A stretch of DNA of 27,454 bases from an uncultured Clostridia bacterium. Lineage in GTDB: Bacteria > Bacillota > Clostridia > TANB77 > CAG-508. The notes beneath the pieces are model-generated. The model was not told the origin of the DNA and searched no databases. It saw only the letters and a list, made by a program, of their open reading frames with translations. Below, piece after piece: positions 24,678 through 27,454 of the stretch. A program made the translations under genes and the position numbers. The DNA is taken from assembly GCA_934177555.1 (NCBI GenBank), contig CAKPPL010000003.1:1-27454 (forward strand), read 5' to 3'. Every line of letters begins with the position of its first letter. Position 1 is the first letter of the stretch.

Positions 24678-25631
24678 ATGAAAAGATTAGGTTATTTATA
24701 TGAAAATATCTATGATTTTGATAATATCATAGATTCATTTAATGAAGTTTGTAAAAACACCAAAAATAAGAAAAAAGTTGAATTCTTTAAGGAGTATAAA
24801 TGTGTTTATATCTCTAGAATTTACAATACTTTGAAAACTGAAAGCTATCAAGTAGCTCCATATAATATTTTTACTATTAAAGAACCAAAAGAAAGAAGAA
24901 TTGTTAGTCAGAGTATGGTTGATAAAATTATTAATCATTTAGTTGCTAGGCATATCCTTTATCCAGCAATTTTGCCTTGTCTTCTTGATTTTAATGTTGC
25001 AAGTAGAAAAGATATGGGAATGAAAAAAGGTTTAGAGCTTTATAAGAAATATAGGCAATATTTTTCTACTAGATATAAAAATTATTATATTTTAAAGTGT
25101 GATATTAGTAAATTTTTTGCAAGTATAAATCATGATATTCTGAAAAAGAAGTTACGTGCTAAAATCAAAGATAAAAAAGCTTTAAATATTCTTGATACTA
25201 TCATTGATAGTGATACTGAAGGATTAAGTATTGGTTGTATGACAAGCCAAGTTTTAGCAATATTTTATCTAAATGATATGGACCATTTTATTAAAGAAAA
25301 ATTGAAAATAAAAGGTGTTGTTAGATATCAAGATGATTTTTTGCTTTTTCATGAATCTAAAGATTATCTAAGATATTGTTTAAATGAACTAAATTTATTT
25401 TTAGAAAAAGAGGATTTAAAATTAAATTCCAAAACCAGAATTTTTAAGAATACTGATAATTTTATTTTTATTGGTAGAAATAAATATGGTAATTATTCAA
25501 AATATAGAACTGTAAAAAGGAGGTTGAAAAGGAGAGAATATTTATACAAAAATAATTTAATTTCTTTGCATAGTCTAGTTTGTTCTAGATTATGCTATAA
25601 GAATTTATGTAATAATAAATTAAAGTTTTAA
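24678..25631 (+). CDS. DGR-type reverse transcriptase
   Basis: A 317-residue RT copying the template repeat RNA into adenine-mutated cDNA. Motifs: the fingers segment PKERRIVSQSMVDKIINHLV; motif A LKCDISKFFASINH with D142; motif B IGCMTSQ (185-191), which has the DGR-specific SQ in place of the QGxxxSP of retroviral and group II intron RTs; motif C YQDD (217-220) with both catalytic Asp; and later FIGRNKYG. There is no maturase, endonuclease or retron-type extension. The basic C terminus (VKRRLKRREY) suits RNA binding. The ATG has AAGGAT upstream and follows the MutS-like gene by 14 bp. Unlike most DGRs the gene is on the strand opposite to the template repeat and avd. Confidence 0.96.
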   Translation: MKRLGYLYENIYDFDNIIDSFNEVCKNTKNKKKVEFFKEYKCVYISRIYNTLKTESYQVAPYNIFTIKEPKERRIVSQSMVDKIINHLVARHILYPAILPCLLDFNVASRKDMGMKKGLELYKKYRQYFSTRYKNYYILKCDISKFFASINHDILKKKLRAKIKDKKALNILDTIIDSDTEGLSIGCMTSQVLAIFYLNDMDHFIKEKLKIKGVVRYQDDFLLFHESKDYLRYCLNELNLFLEKEDLKLNSKTRIFKNTDNFIFIGRNKYGNYSKYRTVKRRLKRREYLYKNNLISLHSLVCSRLCYKNLCNNKLKF

Positions 25632-25656
25632 AAAGTAGTATTCTATATACTACTTT
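25632..25656. terminator. Bidirectional terminator between the RT gene and the template repeat transcript
   Basis: A perfect 10-bp stem AAAGTAGTAT/ATACTACTTT with loop TCTAT, starting right after the RT stop codon. On the minus strand it is followed by extra Ts (25631-25630), so it can also end the template RNA coming from the other side. Confidence 0.7.
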
Positions 25657-25809
25657 AAAAACAGTTCTAAAATTTTATCCTTTTCGAGTATTATTTACCT
25701 ACTAGCAAAAAAATCTATCTATTTTTATTTTATAGTTATTACTAACTACAGGACACTAGTTTGTTTCTATATTATCTCTTATACAATCTATAATTGCATA
25801 ACCACAGTG
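25657..25809 (-). ncRNA. Spacer part of the template RNA, 3' of the template repeat
   Basis: About 153 nt without a gene between the template repeat and the terminator, the same order of length as the spacer that RT needs for priming in the Bordetella phage DGR. On the minus strand it contains a 6-bp stem TAGTTA-GTAA-TAACTA (25748-25733) with a GNRA-type loop, directly preceded by CTAGTGTCC (25759-25751). The latter also occurs just after the variable repeat. A role in RT/Avd binding and priming is inference. Confidence 0.5.
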
Positions 25810-25960
25810 TATAGAATCTACGGAACGAAGACGGTAGTTGTTGTTGTTCGTGTTACCATCTGAGTTAAACATGTTATTGCCGTTAAGGTTAGAGTTAGCG
25901 TAGCGCAAACCAAAGTTAGCATTACTAGAGTTACAATTAGCATAGCGTGAAGCCAACCAA
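25810..25960 (-). repeat. DGR template repeat (TR), 151 bp
   Basis: It matches 26918-27068 at 131 of 151 positions with no gaps (constant offset 1108). Read on the minus strand it has 43 adenines. It contains 15 AAY (Asn) codons in the frame of the variable gene, including a run of four AAC codons near its 3' end. It is non-coding: avd ends 37 bp upstream and no translated gene covers it. It is about 40% G+C, well above its surroundings. The last non-mutated block before its end reads CTACCGTCTTCGTTCCGTAG. Confidence 0.97.
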
Positions 25961-25996
25961 ACATAAAACTACAGAGAACAGCTTCGAGACCGACAA

Positions 25997-26353
25997 CTAT
26001 GCCCTAATACTATTTATTGATTTTTTCCAACCAATTAAGTATTTTGCTATTTCGTCTAATGACTCTCCAAATTTTAAATATCTTTTGTTATTTATTATTT
26101 GTTTATCATAGCTTAAATTTAGTAAGAAATCTATTAATTTTACTTTAGAAATACATTTATTTAGTATTTCTGCTTTTTCATTCACATTTTCTATCGCATT
26201 TGCTTCATATGCTAGTTCTAACAAATCAAAACTAGCATTTCTTATTCTATTTTTTATTTCTATATCTTTTTTAGGGAAATTATCTAAATTTTTATCTATA
26301 TTTACTAATAATTCTCTAATAAAGTTTATTACTTTAAATTTTTCCTTTTGCAT
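25997..26353 (-). CDS. avd: Avd, DGR accessory variability determinant (four-helix bundle)
   Basis: A 118-residue, all-helical, basic protein. KNRIRNASFDLLELAYEANA, KLIDFLLNLSYDKQIINNKR and the terminal SLDEIAKYLIGWKKS are typical of Avd / S23-like four-helix bundles. In the Bordetella phage system Avd forms a barrel-shaped pentamer that binds RT and template RNA and is essential for mutagenic homing. Its ATG lies inside the end of the MutS-like gene (20-bp overlap), implying translational coupling; no strong separate ribosome binding site is seen. The template repeat begins 36 bp after its TAG stop, so one RNA can carry avd and TR. Confidence 0.9.
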   Translation of the reverse strand: MQKEKFKVINFIRELLVNIDKNLDNFPKKDIEIKNRIRNASFDLLELAYEANAIENVNEKAEILNKCISKVKLIDFLLNLSYDKQIINNKRYLKFGESLDEIAKYLIGWKKSINSIRA

Positions 26354-26780
26354 ATATTGTTTCTTCTATTTCCTTTAATATATTTTTTAATTCTTCTTTT
26401 GTTGAATTTTTATTTAAATATTCATATATTCTTTCAATTCTAATTTGATTATTAACATATATTTTGGCTTTTTGATATTCTTTTGAATAATTATTTAAGT
26501 TTTTAAAGTCCATATGTTCATTTATATTGTAGTTGTCCCTACTTTCAATTATAATATAGTTTATTTTCTTTTTTTCTAATTTTGCAATTACTTTATTTAT
26601 TGATTTTGTAGGGAAACCACAACTTAATATTCCTGTTTCTTCTTTTATTTTATATTGTAAGTTTTTTGAGATTATATATGCATCTTTTCCATAAACTTTA
26701 TAAAAGCTTCCTACTTTTGCAAGTACTACTTCTTCTGGATGTATATTTTTTATTTCTTTTATTATTGTTATGCAACTCAT
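26334..26780 (-). CDS. MutS-domain-I-like DGR accessory protein (second copy, avd-linked)
   Basis: A 148-residue protein. Residues about 1-80 resemble MutS domain I more closely than the RT-linked copy does: HPEEVVLAKVGSFYKVYGKD parallels the MutS segment around its mismatch-reading loop, followed by AYIISKNLQYKI and ILSCGFPTKSI. The C-terminal 65 residues are charged helices. It shares the CGFP core and layout with the protein at 24268-24663, so the two are probably paralogues. The ATG has AAGGAG six bases away. It overlaps avd by 20 bp and follows the variable gene after a strong hairpin. Its function is not established. Confidence 0.78.
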   Translation of the reverse strand: MSCITIIKEIKNIHPEEVVLAKVGSFYKVYGKDAYIISKNLQYKIKEETGILSCGFPTKSINKVIAKLEKKKINYIIIESRDNYNINEHMDFKNLNNYSKEYQKAKIYVNNQIRIERIYEYLNKNSTKEELKNILKEIEETIYAKGKI

Positions 26781-26795
26781 ATATTCTCCTTTTTT

Positions 26796-26828
26796 ATCGC
26801 CAAGAGACCAAAGGCCTCTTGTGGCGAT
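26796..26828 (-). other. Strong hairpin between the variable gene and the MutS-like gene
   Basis: On the minus strand ATCGCCA pairs with TGGCGAT, a CA bulge follows, and AGAGGCC pairs with GGTCTCT (one G-U) around a TTT loop: 14 bp in all. No T-run follows on the minus strand; instead comes AAAAAAGGAG, the ribosome binding site of the next gene. It could be a processing or stability element, a weak attenuator, or a DGR homing hairpin. It is far more G+C-rich than its surroundings. Confidence 0.7.
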
Positions 26829-26839
26829 TTTACTTACTT

Positions 26840-27454
26840 TTAATATTGTGTTATATGATGGGCTGTTCCTGTACTGCTTGAGGCTGTTGGGCTTGCTTCG
26901 ATTTGGACACTAGATTTTAGAGAAACTACGGAACGAAGACGGTAGCCGCTGCTGCTCGCGTAACCAACTGAGTTAAACAAGCTATCGCCGTTAAGGCTAG
27001 AGTTAGCGTAGCGCAAACCAAAGTAAGCATGACCAGAGTTACAAAGAGCATAGCGCGAAGCCAACCAATATGTTGCGCTTGGTGAAGATAATGCTTTTGC
27101 TCCTTCTCCAAAATTTGCTTCTGTTATTGATGCATTCCAATATGTTTGGGTTACTGTTAAGTTTCCTTCTGTTGCTTCTCCACTTGTATTTGTTGTTAAT
27201 CCGTTTGTATATCCATTTTCGTTTTTATATGTCTTACTTAATCCTAGTGTTCCACTTCCTACTGTGTCTGAATTTATTCCTGCTCCTGTTTCATATTGAT
27301 ATAAATATGGATATTTTTTGTTACTTGTATATGTTTTTGGATTTCCATATGTTGCTGCATTCGCATATGTATCTCTTACACTTGTTTTTCCTGCTTGTTC
27401 TAGCCAATATTCAAAGTCTTCTACATTTACACTTCTTGCCTCTATTCCACTTCT
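26840..27454 (-). CDS. DGR variable protein, C-type-lectin-fold C terminus (5' part outside window)
   Basis: The last 204 residues are visible in one open frame up to the right edge. The sequence RSGIEARSVNVEDFEYWLEQ, then a Tyr/Thr/Asn-rich part, then YWLASRYAL, FGLRYANSSLNGDSLF and YRLRSVVSLKS is typical of DGR targets with a CLec (formylglycine-enzyme-like) fold. The variable repeat encodes 50 codons. Against the template, 17 residues differ, including N to L, H, Y, S, D and G. A 25-residue Ser/Thr-rich tail ending AHHITQY follows the variable repeat. The N terminus, and so the export signal and anchor, cannot be seen; a surface ligand-binding role is inferred from the family. Confidence 0.9.
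   Translation of the reverse strand, partial: RSGIEARSVNVEDFEYWLEQAGKTSVRDTYANAATYGNPKTYTSNKKYPYLYQYETGAGINSDTVGSGTLGLSKTYKNENGYTNGLTTNTSGEATEGNLTVTQTYWNASITEANFGEGAKALSSPSATYWLASRYALCNSGHAYFGLRYANSSLNGDSLFNSVGYASSSGYRLRSVVSLKSSVQIEASPTASSSTGTAHHITQY
26918..27068 (-). repeat. DGR variable repeat (VR), 151 bp
   Basis: Aligned without gaps to the template repeat, it differs at 20 positions, each an A in the sense-strand template: 11 A to G, 6 A to T and 3 A to C. None of the 108 non-A positions differs. Nineteen of the 20 changes alter an amino acid; one (TCA to TCG) is silent. It is about 49% G+C compared with 40% for the template, as expected from loss of A. It lies inside the variable protein gene, 78 bp before its stop end. 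Confidence 0.98.

Larger units (their letters stand above)
24268..27454. mobile_element. Diversity-generating retroelement (DGR) cassette, right end outside window
   Basis: It contains all core DGR parts: an RT gene (plus), avd (minus), a template repeat, a variable repeat in the 3' end of a target gene, and two MutS-domain-I-like accessory genes. All 20 differences between template and variable repeat fall on sense-strand adenines of the template. The RT operon and the target-accessory-template series face each other. No phage or conjugation genes are visible around it. Confidence 0.96.

Noticed and set aside
24678..25631. RT as a group II intron maturase or a retron RT
   Set aside because: There is no maturase/endonuclease domain, no intron RNA domains and no msr/msd. 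Motif B carries the DGR-specific SQ, and a TR/VR pair with A-only changes is present.
25756..25956. Open frame on the minus strand across the template repeat (66 codons from a TTG)
   Set aside because: It reads the template repeat in the target's frame (Asn-rich) and then runs into unrelated spacer. There is no ribosome binding site, and the repeat acts as RNA template, not as a gene.
26918..27068. VR and TR as an ordinary diverged duplication
   Set aside because: Random divergence would not confine 20 of 20 differences to adenines of one strand of one copy.
25810..27068. CRISPR-like array
   Set aside because: Only two long repeats with no short regularly spaced repeats or cas genes.
26926..27111. 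Second minus-strand open frame overlapping the variable repeat
   Set aside because: Out of frame with the target protein, whose long frame runs through the window edge and matches the CLec family. A shadow.

Overview
The window is about 27.5 kb of very AT-rich DNA (roughly a quarter G+C by eye). It suggests a low-GC Clostridia-like Firmicute, probably an uncultured gut-type lineage. The grounds are a Phe T-box leader, DUF1836, YkvI, DUF5711, LytR-CpsA-Psr, a DacF-type carboxypeptidase, strong AGGAGG ribosome binding sites and frequent GTG/TTG starts. Almost all housekeeping genes lie on the minus strand. The organism assignment is inference.

From 1 to about 14.9 kb, read on the minus strand: pheS (cut by the window edge) behind a T-box with a UUC specifier; aspS; an Rpn/PD-(D/E)XK transposase-like nuclease with an eight-residue tandem repeat; an envelope and translation operon pyrH-frr-ispA-uppS-cdsA-rseP ending in a prepilin-like gene (no dxr; RseP has no PDZ domain); a DUF1836 regulator; a zinc/cadmium efflux operon (SmtB-like ArsR repressor plus P1B-2 ATPase) with a recognisable operator; a short-chain dehydrogenase, J-domain membrane protein and histidine phosphatase operon; and comEA.

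From 15.0 to 24.0 kb: a plus-strand D,D-carboxypeptidase; then, on the minus strand, an LCP ligase, CvpA, a DUF5711 propeller protein, a YkvI-type membrane protein and a three-gene GldA/GldF/GldG-like ABC system.

From 24.27 kb to the right edge is the most notable element: a diversity-generating retroelement (DGR). A plus-strand pair encodes a MutS-domain-I-like protein and a DGR-type reverse transcriptase (IGCMTSQ and YQDD motifs). Facing it on the minus strand are the variable protein gene (its 5' part lies outside the window), a second MutS-domain-I-like gene, avd and the template repeat. The 151-bp template repeat (25810-25960) and variable repeat (26918-27068) differ at 20 positions. All 20 are adenines in the sense-strand template (20 of 43 A; 0 of 108 other bases), which is direct evidence of adenine-specific mutagenic retrohoming. 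Unusual points are the RT being convergent with its template, two paralogous MutS-like accessory genes (one per operon), a strong hairpin just after the variable gene, and a structured spacer after the template that ends at a terminator shared with the RT gene.
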